Source: Stramonita haemastoma
Lineage: Eukaryota; Mollusca; Gastropoda; Neogastropoda; Muricidae
DNA: 64,000 bases
Reading direction: 5' to 3'
Assembly: GCA_030674155.1 (NCBI GenBank)
Contig: CM060327.1
Coordinates: 27,136,929 to 27,200,928, forward strand
The notes beneath the pieces were generated by a model that saw only the letters and a list, made by a program, of their open reading frames with translations, searched no databases and was not told the origin of the DNA. Positions 1 through 11,284 of the stretch are shown here, in pieces (position 1 is the stretch's first letter; the number at the start of each line of letters is the position of its first letter). The translations under genes and the position numbers were made by a program.

Positions 1-474
1 TCAAACTTGCGCTGTACCTGAAAGATCGATAGTCGATAGCTGCCATTTAGTTCGTGACATTCTTGATTATAGCGCCGCCAAGAATCTTCCGGTCATTCTC
101 TTGAGCCTTGATCAGGAGAAGGCTTTCGATCGAGTAGCTCATGATTACCTTTTCCGCACCCTGGAAGCCTTTGGGGTGGGGGAGGGTTTTTACGTTGGGT
201 CAGGGCGATATATAACAATCTATCAAGCAGTGTTTTAGTTAACCAGTTCATTTCCGAGCCTTTTTCTGTCGGTAGGTCGGTGCGACAGGGGTGCAGTTTG
301 TCACCCTTGTTGTACGTCCTCTGTTTGGAACCCATCTTGGCAAAAAGTCCGGAAGGATCCCTCGGTTCGCGGTTTCCGCATTCCGGGTCAGAAGGAGCCG
401 CAGAAAGCCTCGGTTTTTGCGGACGACAGCAATTTCTTTTTGACGGACGAAGATTCGGTGGGGAAAGTTATTGA

Positions 475-1798
475 ATGGTATCGCTATTTTGGTCTCGGTC
501 TGGGGCGAGATTAAACAAAGCCAAGTGCAAAGGCCTTTTCTGGGGAAAGTGGAAGTCGCGGTCGGACCACCCCTTTGGAATCGCCTGGGTGGACAGTTTA
601 AAAGTTTTCGGGGTTTGGTTCGGTTCGGTCACAGCTGACGAGATGTGGGGTCCTGTTTTGGGGAAAATTAAACGTACCTTGAATATGTACAAGGGGCGCA
701 TGACGTCGGTGTACGGTCGCGCCGTCATTGTTAACACCATGGTTTTATCAAATTATGGTACCTGGCTTCGGTTGTTCATTTACCAGATGTTTTCCTGAGG
801 AAAATTGAGCAGGCGGTCTTTTCCTTTTTTTGGAACGGCTCCACGGAATTTTTAGCGCGTAGCACAATGTATCTGCCTAAAAGCAAAGGAGGTGTGGGAG
901 TCATCAACATTAAATGGAAAATTTTCAGCTTATTGTTATCGCAAGTTTCCAAAATTATTTTTGACGACAACAGCCTGCGTTGGGTCCCTTTCGGACATGT
1001 GTGGTTAGGGTTGCGCCTGGTGCGTTTTAGCGCGTACAGATTTTCGAACTCGTTCCCGCATTGCGGCGAGGACCTTCCTCCGTTTTAAAAACACCTTTCG
1101 GAGGTTCTTACCATGGTTTTTCGGGACTCGCCAGCCCTTTCTTTTGCGAAGGGAGCCAGATGCCGGTTTTTTTAATAAGCACTTCACGATCAGATATGAA
1201 GAGACCCATCGGGTCATCCGCGTTTTTCCGCGGGTCGATTTTGCCGCGGTTTTCAGTGGCCTGGCCAACCGGCTTCTGGACCCTGTTGTTTTAAACGTTT
1301 CTTTTAAACTGGCGCACGACATCCTTCCGGTAGCCTACCGTTTACGACTTTTTCCACATGCCGGTCGATCTGCGCTGTGGTTTGTGTCATAAGGAAACAG
1401 AGACAGTTTTTCATTTATTTTATTATTGTCCCTTGGTGCAGGGGGCGAAGTCGTTTTTGGTAAAGTGTAGCAAGAGCATCGAAGGCGTCGGTGTATCGCT
1501 GGAATGTGTTCGGTTTTCGGTCCTCGGCGGTTCTGGCTCCCGTCACGTGGAGAAGGCGGCATTTCTGATCGTGTTATTCGAATATCGGTACGCGATCTGG
1601 CGGTGCAGAAACAGGGCTCGTTTTGATAAGAAGCCTTTTAGGTCGGAGGATATCACTGCTTATTTCCTGGCACGAGTCAGAGTCCGTTTGTTGGTAGACT
1701 TTTCGCGATGGCCTCTAGAGAGGTTCGAGCATTTTTGGGCTTATGACGCGCTTTGTAGCTTGTCGCATGATAGGTTGACCTTGAAGTTCGAGTTTTAG
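475..1798 (+). pseudogene. Broken ORF2 remnant: RT palm/thumb to C-terminal Cys-His knuckle
   Basis: This part of the LINE keeps the longest open stretches: 475-798, 867-1088, 1144-1392 and 1358-1798, spread over more than one frame. The piece from 1358 to the stop at 1796-1798 carries the Cys-His knuckle and a basic-aromatic tail ending in TLKFEF. Stops and frame changes separate the pieces, so no intact endonuclease or RT protein can be made. The N-terminal endonuclease domain is outside the window or was never copied. Confidence 0.8.
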
Positions 1799-2043
1799 AT
1801 CGGTATTTTTGGGAATGTTGCTTGTTGTACATGTTTGTTGATGATCGGTTTGTGGGTATGCACGAGTGTTTACTATGGTTTGAGACTGCGCTCTTGAGAT
1901 AATAAAGGTGGCCTGCGTGTGTGCGTGTGTGTGAGTATGCGTGTTGGTGTGTGTTTTTGTCTGTGTTTTTGCAGGAGTTATTTGTGAAGAAGGATACGGT
2001 TTGAGGGGGTTTTCTTAGTTGGTTGTTTGGTTTTTTTTTTCCT

Positions 2044-2530
2044 TGTTGTTGTTGTTGTCACCATGGGTTTGAAATGCCAACAGAAAGTTGGTTTTTTTTC
2101 TAGAGGTTTTTCATGGGAAATTGGGTTCCTGATCAGTGTTTGCCATTTTCTTTGGGGGTGAATTTTTTCTATTTTATACATGATGTATACGAGGATACAA
2201 GATGTTTTTCATGGAAAATTGGTTTGGTTGAGTGAATTTTTCAATGTTATATTTGTTGTGTAGATTGATAACTATGCTTGGTTTTGTTGTTGTTGTTGTT
2301 GTTGTTGTCACCATGGGTTTGAAATGCCAACAGAAAGTTGGTTTTTTTTCTAGAGGTTTTTCATGGGAAATTGGGTTCCTGATCAGTGTTTGCCATTTTC
2401 TTTGGGGGTGAATTTTTTCTATTTTATACATGATGTGTACGAGGATACAAGATGTTTTTCATGGAAAATTGGTTTGGTTGAGTGAATTTTTCAATGTTAT
2501 ATTTGTTGTGTAGATTGAAAACTATGCTTG
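2044..2530 (+). repeat. 250-bp tandem duplication in the LINE 3' UTR
   Basis: Two near-identical copies lie head to tail with an offset of exactly 250 bases: the landmark CACCATGGGTTTGAAATGCC starts at 2059 and again at 2309. Each copy starts in a GTT trinucleotide run and ends near ACTATGCTTG (2271-2280 and 2521-2530). Only a few substitutions separate them, for example the base after TACATGATGT near 2187/2437. The GTT run at each junction suggests slippage or unequal exchange. The short palindromic start-like CCATGG in each copy opens no meaningful frame. Confidence 0.93.
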
Positions 2531-2834
2531 TTGTGTATAAGGATAACTATTGGTGGTGACTGGGGAGTGTGGTTTTGAGCTTAGGTGTGTGTGCCAATGT
2601 TTGTGCATAAAAATGCGTGTGTGCGGGTGGTTTTCTCTTTTGTCTTTTTATGCTGTGTGAATGTTGGGAAAGTTTTAAAGGTTTTTTTTTTTTCTTTTTC
2701 TTGCTGTCCATGTGTGTGAGGAGTTGTTTGAGCTTTGAACAATGAGTGATGTTGTGTTGTTTTTGTTGTCATGAAAATTGTATGATGTACACATGTGAAA
2801 GTGAATAAACATGATTTATAAAATTAAAAAAAAG

Positions 2835-5150
2835 TAATTATTTCTGTAGGCTGAATGATGTGGCCTGGGTGATTTCCCGTGAAGGTTTTGTTTTGGTGTA
2901 CTTTCGTTTTAGCGCCTTTTGTTATTGTAATTGTGATGAGCCGGGTAGCAAGGATAGAGGACAGGGAAAGTAGAGGGAACAATGTAGGCTACAGCAGCCA
3001 GGCAAAAGAAGACTCAGGGGAAGACAGCAGCTGGGCGTTGGTGGTCTTTATTACGTCATCTCTCTGCTCCCTCCTGTGCTCTGCTGGACTGCTACAGGTC
3101 TAACCCAGTCTACCGTAGTCTGCACACCTATCTCTCCTAGTCTCCCCTAGTCTCTGCTAGTCTCTCCTAGTCTCCCTAGCCACCCTAACCATCCCTAAAT
3201 ATATACCCTCCGCACGGACTGTAAAGACAGCACCGCGCGGCAGCAGACCATTCGGCCACTTTGAACTTAAAATGGAGTAAATTTGTGTTTCCTTACGTGG
3301 CTTCAACAGCGATTATCTCGCTGTCTGCGCAACAAAGCTAAACATATTGTACATCAAAATAAACTAGGAAACACAAGCTTTAAAATGCACTAATGCACCT
3401 TACACAGCAACTATCTAATTGTGAGCTAAATGCGATAAAAGCCTCTGAGTAGACACACTTTTAACAGGTTTGCACTAAAACTTTCGATAATAAAACACTA
3501 AGAGTCCAGCAGAGCCTAATACTTAATGAATATAAAAGAAAGAACATAATTCACAAATTATATACATATGCATATTATTAGCTAGCAGTGTCCATGAGAT
3601 GAGATATTGATAATTAAATAGCGATGCGAAAACACAATTCCCGATCTACTGTGTGCACATCAATCTTGCATCAGCCTTGCTTACGAAGTAGTTCATAAGA
3701 TCGAAAAAATAAACAACCTCCAATAATACAAATTATCTATATTAACATAATCTAACCTAATGTTCATTCATGTATAAACCCAAAATATACCATAAATTAA
3801 TAATTTAATGTCTACATTTTATAAAATTCAGTTCGACGAGATTCAAAAACAAAGAACGAGCGTTAGGCTAAGCGTTAGGCTAATCATCGTGTTCAAACCA
3901 TCGTATGCCTTACGATCTACTACAACCTAAATTAAATTATATTTCATATATCTAAATAAAGTTTATTACACACGATTCTCAATCGCACACTACAATATAT
4001 AAAATATTTCTTTACTTATAAATTAGAACTGCTTTTGCCGATCGCGATTTCAATGTTCTTATACTGATATGATGTAATAAGTGAAAATACTAATTTAAAA
4101 TGAAAATAGAGAATCTTCACTGTGGTCGAGTTGAATCGAGTCAAGATCAGTCCTTCAACAATCATATCCATGAATATGAATAGATAATATGATTTATTAA
4201 AGTTGTTATTTAAGATTTTCTTTCCTAGGTCAGGCCATCCTTTGTGTTCAAAATGCAAGGTAGAGTTCTCTCTCTTGATCCAAAAATCATTACAATAAAA
4301 TATATCTCCTCTCATCCCACTAACAATAAAATCATAAGAACAAAATGGAGTGCAAAATAACTAATTAATTACAAATAAATCATAAAAATCATAAAAATTC
4401 AATTATCAACTTCATATAAAAATACAAATATGTCATACTCATAATAAACCATAACACTTTATAAAATGAACAGAAGATCTTATCTGTTCTGACCACACCA
4501 AATATCTGTTTAACTGTTTCTAACCTAAACTAAATGCCCAACAAGCTCTCACACATAGAGCTACACAAAACCACCTGGTTACATAATTATCATCAAATAG
4601 ATTTGTATTTTATTCAAGGTCTAATTACAAGCTTCCCAATGAAAATTACAATACAATTAAACATCGCAGTCAAAATATCTCATCGATGATAAGATTTGAT
4701 CAAAAACGGCATACCAGAAGTTGTTGATTTGAAGACGAACATTAGTTCTTTCTTCTGCTCTCTTTGAAATCAGAATATGCCGAAAAAGTACGTTTCAAAT
4801 GACAGACAAACGAGGTAAAATATGTAGCTTTTTAGTAATTGTTGTTGGAAGTAAGTGGGAAAAAATACTATCGAAAAAACCCTTCCATGTATGAATATTG
4901 GAAGATAAGCCCTAACGCACTTTCGGTGCGCTGGAATTCCCTCAAAGCGAAAGTAAAGTTTACATTTCCGAGGACTTGATTTCTTTTTTGTTTTTCAAAG
5001 CACGGAGATAGGCCTACTCTACGAGTGATCATTGAAACAATAATTATTGTTTTTGTGATAATGACATAGTCTTCGATATGTGTGACTCATAAGCATCGCA
5101 GGTTTTGTTGTTTGCAGCGTGACAGACTTGTGTCGAAGGGTTCAAATTGG
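2835..5150. other. AT-rich unassigned intergenic block
   Basis: No gene or recognisable repeat family is visible. A small array of CTAGTCTC-type motifs lies at 3105-3180 and a GCGTTAGGCTAA doublet at 3859-3884. From about 3230 to 5100 the DNA is markedly AT-rich and lacks the microsatellites and SINEs that fill the rest of the window. A 99-codon open frame on the minus strand (4016-4315) resembles nothing I know and has AT-rich, non-coding-like composition. This may be a separate old insertion, but I found no terminal repeats. Confidence 0.5.
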
Positions 5151-5154
5151 ACCC

Positions 5155-5300
5155 CTTGGCTTCATCATCATGGCTTGGCTTCGCGAACGAAGATTAAGGT
5201 CACTGTCCACGTCTGGTGCATGCTTGCTGGTGGCTGTTCAGTCCAATAGGGGCCTACGTGATAAACAAACCCGCCCGGCCGCAGCGGCTGCAGGGTAAAG
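5155..5300 (-). mobile_element. Decayed LINE 3' end with zinc-finger-like tail
   Basis: Read on the minus strand, this GC-rich patch translates, with breaks, to CSRCGRAG, then PIGLNSHQQACTRRG, then SSFAKPSH. That matches the pattern CxRCGR..CxxRIGLxSHxRxC found at the C-terminal end of many animal LINE ORFs. The AT-rich block to its left ends abruptly here. I infer an old 3' LINE fragment; the family cannot be named from so little. Confidence 0.55.
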
Positions 5301-5473
5301 TGGAATCTGGGGGTGATGTAACCTAAGGGTGACGCGTTAGAACTTCCTGTTCATTCACTTCTACACTCTGGAGTAGAGTTCAATCTGTACGGTTTTCATT
5401 CACACACTCCCATCACCTTTTACTACTCCCTCAGGGCGTGCAGGTATACATGTGTATACTGTGTATGCACAAG

Positions 5474-6029
<556 letters not shown>

Positions 6030-6404
6030 ATGCGCATCTACGAACACCGACACAACATGTTATACATGTATGCAACACATGATCGAAATGACACCAAATG
6101 ATGGAAAAATTAACTGAATTTTAGTAGGTATTCTGGTGACATGATTCACATGTTGAAGAAGGACGACAAAGAAAAAGAAGATATCTCTGTTATTTCGAGT
6201 AAGATACAAGCTATACTTTTTTTTTTTTTATCAGTGAAGGAGATAAAAAAATACTTCTGTCAAGAAATATTTTATCATATAAATAGTATACTAACTACAG
6301 AGAGAAGAGTAGAGAGAGAAGAGAATGAGAATGTGTAGAGATTGAGATGAGAGAAGAGAAAAGGGAGACGAATCAGAAGAGAAGAGAAGAAGCAACGCAA
6401 GCAA

Positions 6405-6480
6405 TTTTATTTTACGAGGGTAATAGTTAAGTTACGATACTTTTTTCATCCAGCCCATCAAAAGCAAAGAAAAGAAAAGA
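6405..6480 (-). repeat. Fragment of GTCAA-tailed dispersed repeat
   Basis: The stretch GAGGGTAATAGTTAAGTT followed by TTTTTTCATCCAGCCCATC matches related sequences at 9807-9900 and 61653-61740, where it is flanked by (AAGTC)n. It is probably the 3' end of a retroposon lying in minus orientation. Confidence 0.6.
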
Positions 6481-6562
6481 GAAACTAAAAAAAAATCCAA
6501 GCATTGATCAAGTGAAACCACAATATGATACCAATAGATGCAAAAAAGATAAGAATGAAGAG

Positions 6563-6587
6563 GAGAGAGAGAGAGGAGGAGAGAGAG

Positions 6588-6680
<93 letters not shown>

Positions 6681-6782
6681 ACGATATTTGAGGAATAGAG
6701 TAGAGAGAGAAAAGAAAGAGAGAAGAAGAAGAATAAAAAGAAATAAAGATTGAAAAGGACAGAAAGGTTGAGATAGATGAAA

Positions 6783-6865
<83 letters not shown>

Positions 6866-6895
6866 GAGAGAGAGAGAGAGGTTGAGAGAGAGAGA

Positions 6896-6961
<66 letters not shown>

Positions 6962-6964
6962 AGA

Positions 6965-7002
<38 letters not shown>

Positions 7003-7013
7003 AGAGGAGATGA
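6563..7013. repeat. Imperfect (GA)n microsatellite
   Basis: About 450 bases of near-continuous GA dinucleotides with AAGA and GGTT interruptions and one degenerate island (6675-6780). Apparent open frames coding Arg-Glu or Ser-Leu repeats are by-products of the repeat. Purine/pyrimidine strand asymmetry makes it a candidate triplex-forming tract. Confidence 0.97.
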
Positions 7014-7229
7014 GTGTGTGAGGATGTGTAGATGAGACGAGAGTTGTGTGAGAGAGGTTGAGGAGGAGAGTGTTGAGATGAGGAGAGGTTGGTGAGTGGG
7101 GTTGTGGGAGGCAATGGTTTGTAGTGGCGTGCTATTTATGTGTTTAGTGCCAGGGAGAGACATTAAGATGAGCCGTAAAGCAGTGCAGAATGTAGGTATA
7201 TGTGCCACTTTGGTGATTGTTTACGCGTC

Positions 7230-7232
<3 letters not shown>

Positions 7233-7297
<65 letters not shown>
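7233..7297. repeat. (TG)n microsatellite
   Basis: About 32 uninterrupted TG dinucleotides. The flanking sequence CTTATTTATGTGTTAGTGCCAGGGA-like text occurs on both sides (about 7132-7157 and 7330-7352), so a larger segment around the microsatellite looks duplicated. Confidence 0.95.
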
Positions 7298-7299
<2 letters not shown>

Positions 7300-7676
7300 C
7301 GGAATGGTTTGTAATGTGTGCGCTTGCAAACTTATTTATGTGTTAGTGCCAGGGACATAATGCGTTCTTAACATGCCAAAGTAAGGGAATAAGTGCAATT
7401 TCAGCACTTGTTTACCGGAAAGTCTTGGGATTTGTTTTTATTTTTTTTTTTTTTTTCTTTTGTGTTTTTGGTAGGCGTGAAGGGGGGGAGTGGGAATTGA
7501 TGGTGAGTTGGGGGATGGTGATGTGTAGGTCAAGTACGTGTATGCACTGTGGAAGATTGACGTCACCTTGTTTAAGTAAGACTATCTTTCAGGCGATCTA
7601 TCTCCAGTGAGGGCTTCCTTGTTTGTCTTCTTTTTTTTGGGTGGTGAGTTTTGGTATAGCAGCGATTCTTGATAGC

Positions 7677-8400
7677 TTAGCTTTTTCTTGGGCGTCTTGG
7701 TAGCGCATAATTGATAGCTGCTTTTCGTTGGGCAATGAGTCTTTTGCGTGTAGTACTACCATTCTTGAACGCTACTCTCTTGGGCGTCTCGGTAGGCCTA
7801 GCACCGTTCTTGACCGCTGCTTTCTTGGGCGTCTTGGGCGTCTCGGTAGGCCTAGCAGCAATCTTGGGTGTAGCACACTTGGGGGTTTTGGCTGCAGCAG
7901 CTTTCTTGGGCGTTTTCGACGGCGTATTCTTCACATCCACGGGCGTGGTCCCTAGGCGGTAATGTCCCGACCTTCGCCCGTTTTCCACCTCCTTGATGAC
8001 ACCGTTTTTTCACACAAGCATTCAGGGCCGCTTTCAGAGGAGAGGACACCTGGCTACACGTTTTGTCCAGCATGTAATTCTTCATGATGTAGTCGCGAAT
8101 GGACTCCGCCGTAGATCCACCGCGCTCCTTCAGGGTTGTGATGGCAGTAGTGATCATGACGCTGTACTTGGGCCGGTTTGCAGACATGGCGGCGGCCAGA
8201 TTGCGGGGTTTGGCACGCCTGGTCGGGGTGGGAGTACCCGGTGTGTCGTCAGGCATTATTCGACGGTGGCGATGTCCGTTCGACGTAGTAAAACTGGTGC
8301 GATGAGATGGGTCCATCATCGGCGTGCGGGGAGTAAGCGGGGTAGACGGGGTAGGCGGAGTACTAGGCCCGTTAGGCCTATTGTCCAGCACCATCATCAT
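7677..8400 (-). CDS. Linker histone H1, frameshifted as sequenced
   Basis: This single-exon gene encodes a linker histone, which binds nucleosomal linker DNA and compacts chromatin. From the ATG at 8398-8400 the product has a Pro/Thr-rich N-terminal tail (about 60 residues with TPPTPSTPLTPRTP), then a winged-helix globular domain beginning RPKYSVMITTAITTLKERGG and continuing through STAESIRDYIMKNYML and SSPLKAALNACVKK. One extra base in the homopolymer-adjacent segment 8003-8010 shifts the frame. After the shift the expected domain end follows (KEVENGRRSGHYRLG) and then a Lys/Ala/Pro tail with repeated TPKK-like motifs and a duplicated RPTETPK block, ending at the TAA at 7677-7679. The break could be an assembly error or a real lesion. 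I see no canonical histone 3' stem-loop downstream, which suggests a polyadenylated, replacement-type H1. The total is about 240 residues if the shift is ignored. Confidence 0.85.
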
Positions 8401-8501
8401 GGCGGAGCAACAGTAATTCGTGAAGCGATCCGAGAGAAACAGAGCGATGCGTCGACGAGCGAGTCAGTGAGACGAATGACGGTCCGCTCGCCCCACGTCG
8501 T

Positions 8502-8509
8502 TATTTATA
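8502..8509 (-). promoter_or_regulatory. TATA box of the H1 gene
   Basis: On the minus strand the sequence reads GGGTATAAATAACG about 100 bases upstream of the H1 start codon. This is the usual spacing for a histone gene with a short 5' UTR; initiation would be expected near 8470-8480. No other TATA-like element lies closer to the ATG. Confidence 0.7.
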
Positions 8510-8514
8510 CCCTC

Positions 8515-9600
8515 TCACTGTACTGCAAAGAAAGCACTGCTCGCGCGCGACAGAATCAGCTGTTTGTGGGCCTGAATAGGCAAAATTTGTGTTTGTTGTG
8601 GTTACTTTCAGCGCTTCTATTTCACGGTACACACAAAGAGCATACACATATTTTATATCATTGGAATCGTCGAAACACAAATATTTTTTTGATATATGTA
8701 TGTAGGCTTGTCTTGCTTTTGGTAAAAAGAAATTTGTAATTGAAACCGCTGTATGAAGCCACAAAAAGCAAGTTTGGCGAAGAAAAACGCTAATTTCACC
8801 CATTTATCTTTTATAAGTATGGCATATTTGATAACAGATAAATGCATAGATCTGATATCTATTTATTTAAATAATTCACCTGTCTCGGGAGGCTGTATGA
8901 AGGGAGTTTGAACCAGTTTTCTGTCCACCACAAAACACAGATCGAGACAGCTTCACCATTTTCTCAGCCCCTCTTTGTCTGTAGGCTAGCCTAGTGTTAT
9001 TTGCAGCCCCCCGTTTAACAACTACGGCCAAATACGATGCAAATTATTGTACCATAATGTTATTTAAAGTATCTAGAAACAATATTCACGACTGGTTTTG
9101 TCAGAAAATGTAAAATAAGGCCAGTTTGTGAGGTGTTTGTAGGTAGGCCTAACATTGTTCGTCAAATCTACCTGTAATGGCGTCGACCTCTCTCGCTACA
9201 ACCATAGTTGGTTTTTCCACCCGCACACCCGTTTAAAGACCGTTATAATTGATATATGAATGAAAACAGTACAAAACGAATGCAGGACTAGCTAATTTAG
9301 CGCACATGGGGCTGCTGCATAGATCGATAGATAGGAAAACAAAAAAAATTCTGGATGTGACTGATAAGGGTACACTGATTGACGATATCGTAGTTTTCAA
9401 CGCTGGTAGGTTTTGCTTTTGTTTGGGTTTCTAAAAGTGCATAATGATGTTTTTATGAGTATTACATGACACGCGATTTTAATCGTATTCATTTCACCCT
9501 CTCGCTTTTCAGAGTAATTAAAGAAATAGTGGAGGCATTAGCGAGGGCGAAAGAATGATTCAATATGGCGGCCATGTCCGTTTGAATTATCGACGGGTTT
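8515..9600. other. Intergenic, no gene recognised
   Basis: Mostly unique-looking DNA without microsatellites. The only notable site is AATATGGCGGCCATG at about 9563-9577, which resembles the YY1-type initiator motif (AANATGGCGGC) often found at promoters and is part of a short palindrome. No exon could be anchored on either side. Confidence 0.4.
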
Positions 9601-9619
9601 ATGACACCACTCGGGTGTG

Positions 9620-9900
9620 TGTGTCAAGTCAAGTCAAGTCAAGTCAAATCAAGTCAAACTTTTATTTCCAGATGGTACATTGAGTAAGCAGTGCAATTGC
9701 TTTTTTTCATCAAGCCGTCCATCTAAGAAAAATAAAAGAAGAAAAAAGAGAATAATCATATATGAACATGTGTGTGCCCACGCGCTCGCGTGCGTGCGTG
9801 TTTGTGTTAAGTCAAGTTAAAAGTAAACATTATCTTTATTGAGGGTAACAAATTAATTTCGACAACTTTTTCATCCTGCCTTGACGAAAAAGAAAATGCA
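9620..9900 (-). mobile_element. Two GTCAA-tailed dispersed repeats in tandem
   Basis: An (AAGTC)n run at 9624-9656 precedes ACTTTTATTTCCAGATGGTA..TTTTTTTCATCAAGCC. A second copy starts at 9807 (AAGTCAAGTTAAAAGTAAAC) and runs to TTTTTCATCCTGCCTTGACG near 9887. The same arrangement recurs at 61653-61745. Read on the minus strand the (GACTT)n run is a 3' tail, so these look like retroposon 3' ends. Confidence 0.65.
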
Positions 9901-9954
9901 GAAAATTAACGTTTATATGCAAGCAAAAGACAGTGTTAATCTATGTAAAAAGAC

Positions 9955-9975
9955 CCCCCCCCCCCCCCCCCCCCC
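9955..9975. repeat. Poly-C tract
   Basis: About 20 consecutive C residues follow AAAAAGA. This is G-quadruplex-forming on the minus strand and a likely length-variable site. Confidence 0.9.
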
Positions 9976-10146
9976 GAAAAAAGAGAGGAATTTGGTTTTT
10001 AAAAAATTCTGACGGTACAGTATAAGATAAAAAACAAAACCAAGATAGCACAACATAATTATGCTCAATTCAGACAGACAAGTAATGAAAAAACAAAATG
10101 ACAAGAGAGAAGAAGAATAATTTACAAAGCAACCATATGTAAAGAG

Positions 10147-10161
10147 GTGTGTGTGTGTGTG

Positions 10162-10192
<31 letters not shown>

Positions 10193-10260
10193 GCGTGCAT
10201 GCATGCATGCATGTGTGTGTGCGCGCAACTACGTGTACATGCACGCGCGTGTGCATGTGT
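10147..10260. repeat. (GT)n and GCAT/GC-rich purine-pyrimidine tract
   Basis: A (GT)n run is followed by tetranucleotide GCAT repeats (GCATGCATGCATGCATG) and GCGCGC stretches. Such alternating purine-pyrimidine DNA is prone to Z-DNA. Confidence 0.9.
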
Positions 10261-10403
10261 GTGGCCGCTTTGATACATCAAAGCTTAAACACCGTGTAAA
10301 CTGAACAACGGACTCTGCCAAGTTTTGCCCACAATACAATGCCTGGAGAGAAAAAAAAAACGAACAAAACAGTGCAGAAGGCCTACCCCAAAGACTCATC
10401 AAG

Positions 10404-10406
<3 letters not shown>

Positions 10407-10447
<41 letters not shown>

Positions 10448-10480
10448 TGTGTGTGTGGTGTGTGTGTGTGTGTGGGTGGG

Positions 10481-10511
<31 letters not shown>

Positions 10512-10521
10512 TGTTGTGTGT

Positions 10522-10552
<31 letters not shown>
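10407..10552. repeat. Interrupted (GT)n microsatellite
   Basis: About 145 bases of GT repeats with occasional GG interruptions. It is flanked on the right by a SINE tail fragment. Confidence 0.96.
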
Positions 10553-10556
<4 letters not shown>

Positions 10557-10579
10557 ATTTTTTTCATTATCATTTTAAA

Positions 10580-10700
10580 CTTTTATATCGAGGATAATGG
10601 GACTGGATGTAAAAAAAAAAACCCCACATGAATGCTTGTTCCATTATTCTTCATATAAAAGAATTATAAATAAATAAATAAACATAAATAATAAATAAAT
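10580..10700. mobile_element. Two SINE tail-A fragments, inverted
   Basis: TTTTATATCGAGGATAATGG (10581-10600) is the end of tail A on the minus strand. It runs directly into GACTGGATGTAAAAA...CTTGTTCCATTATTCTTC (10600-10655), the same tail on the plus strand, ending in AAATAAATA repeats. The inverted junction suggests nested insertion or rearrangement. Confidence 0.7.
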
Positions 10701-10734
10701 GGATAAATATGGGTGAAGTCTTGTCAGTATGGAT

Positions 10735-11155
10735 CATAGATTTTGTTGTTGTTTTGTTCCTCAGCTAGAGCTTTGAGGTTTGAAGATGGTGAAATTGTGT
10801 GTATGCAACCATTTTTACTCACCACCATCCAAGTTGAGGCATTCCTACTTTAGAGATGGTGTTTAAACATAACATTAGTGTGCATGCTTTAAAAAAAAAC
10901 TGTCATCTGTTCCTACCTGTACTACTACTCATCCAAAAGGTGTAACAGGTTTTAATGTATGGAAGAGGTTCTGCGTGTGTTCAAACATAGGATCATGGTT
11001 TCTAGTCTTATCTGAAGGACTTTTGGGGAGTGGTGTCAGTAATGATGTTAGCTCCAGAATAAACATTTCTTAAAACTGGTGACTCAATGGTGGCCTAATC
11101 TTGGGCCATCAGATTATGAGCACAGTGCTCCAACCACTAAGCTATCCCCCCCCCC
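10735..11155 (-). mobile_element. tRNA-derived SINE, tail B, near full length
   Basis: Read on the minus strand it starts with a tRNA-like head at about 11153 (GGATAGCTTAGTGGTTGG, box A-like). The central domain follows, with the AAGTCCTTCAGATAAGAC-like core near 11010-11030, and it ends in tail B, whose landmark on the plus strand is TTGTTCCTCAGCTAGAGCTTTG near 10752. It is several per cent diverged from the other copies. Confidence 0.75.
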
Positions 11156-11284
11156 CCCAAGATTTAGATATAGAGATAATCCCTTCTCATCATAAAATGG
11201 ATGCATGATTTTCTGTCTGTTGGTTACTTGCACTTGCCATGTTCCTTTTAATAACAACAGTCTTTTTTCCTGCCTCAAGGTGAC

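Larger units (their letters stand above)
1..2834 (+). mobile_element. 5'-truncated L1/Tx1-type LINE, decayed
   Basis: This is the 3' half of a non-LTR retrotransposon entering from the left edge. Conceptual translation in shifting frames gives reverse transcriptase blocks: a palm start reading LSLDQEKAFDRVAHDYLF near 100-165, the catalytic box FADD near 417-428 (FADDSNFFLTDED), then SGARLNKAKCKGLFWG and KVFGVWFG near 500-625. A thumb-like block carrying LPKSKGGVGVINIKW follows at 870-915. The ORF ends with a C-x2-C-x8-H-x4-C knuckle (CGLCHKETETVFHLFYYC, about 1373-1430), as in L1/Tx1-clade ORF2 proteins. Frames change at about 230, 490 and 1090-1390 and there are internal stops, so it is not functional. 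An AATAAA at 2804-2809 and an A-rich run at 2821-2832 mark the 3' end. The clade assignment comes from remembered motif style; the LINE identity is secure. Confidence 0.87.

Noticed and set aside
4016..4315. 99-codon minus-strand gene
   Set aside because: Its composition is that of AT-rich non-coding DNA, with no recognisable motif, promoter or splice context.
6432..7208. Ser/Leu-rich 200+ codon frames and Arg/Glu-rich frame
   Set aside because: Produced by the (GA)n tract; no conserved residues or splice signals. Likewise 55075-55636 and 57306-57661.
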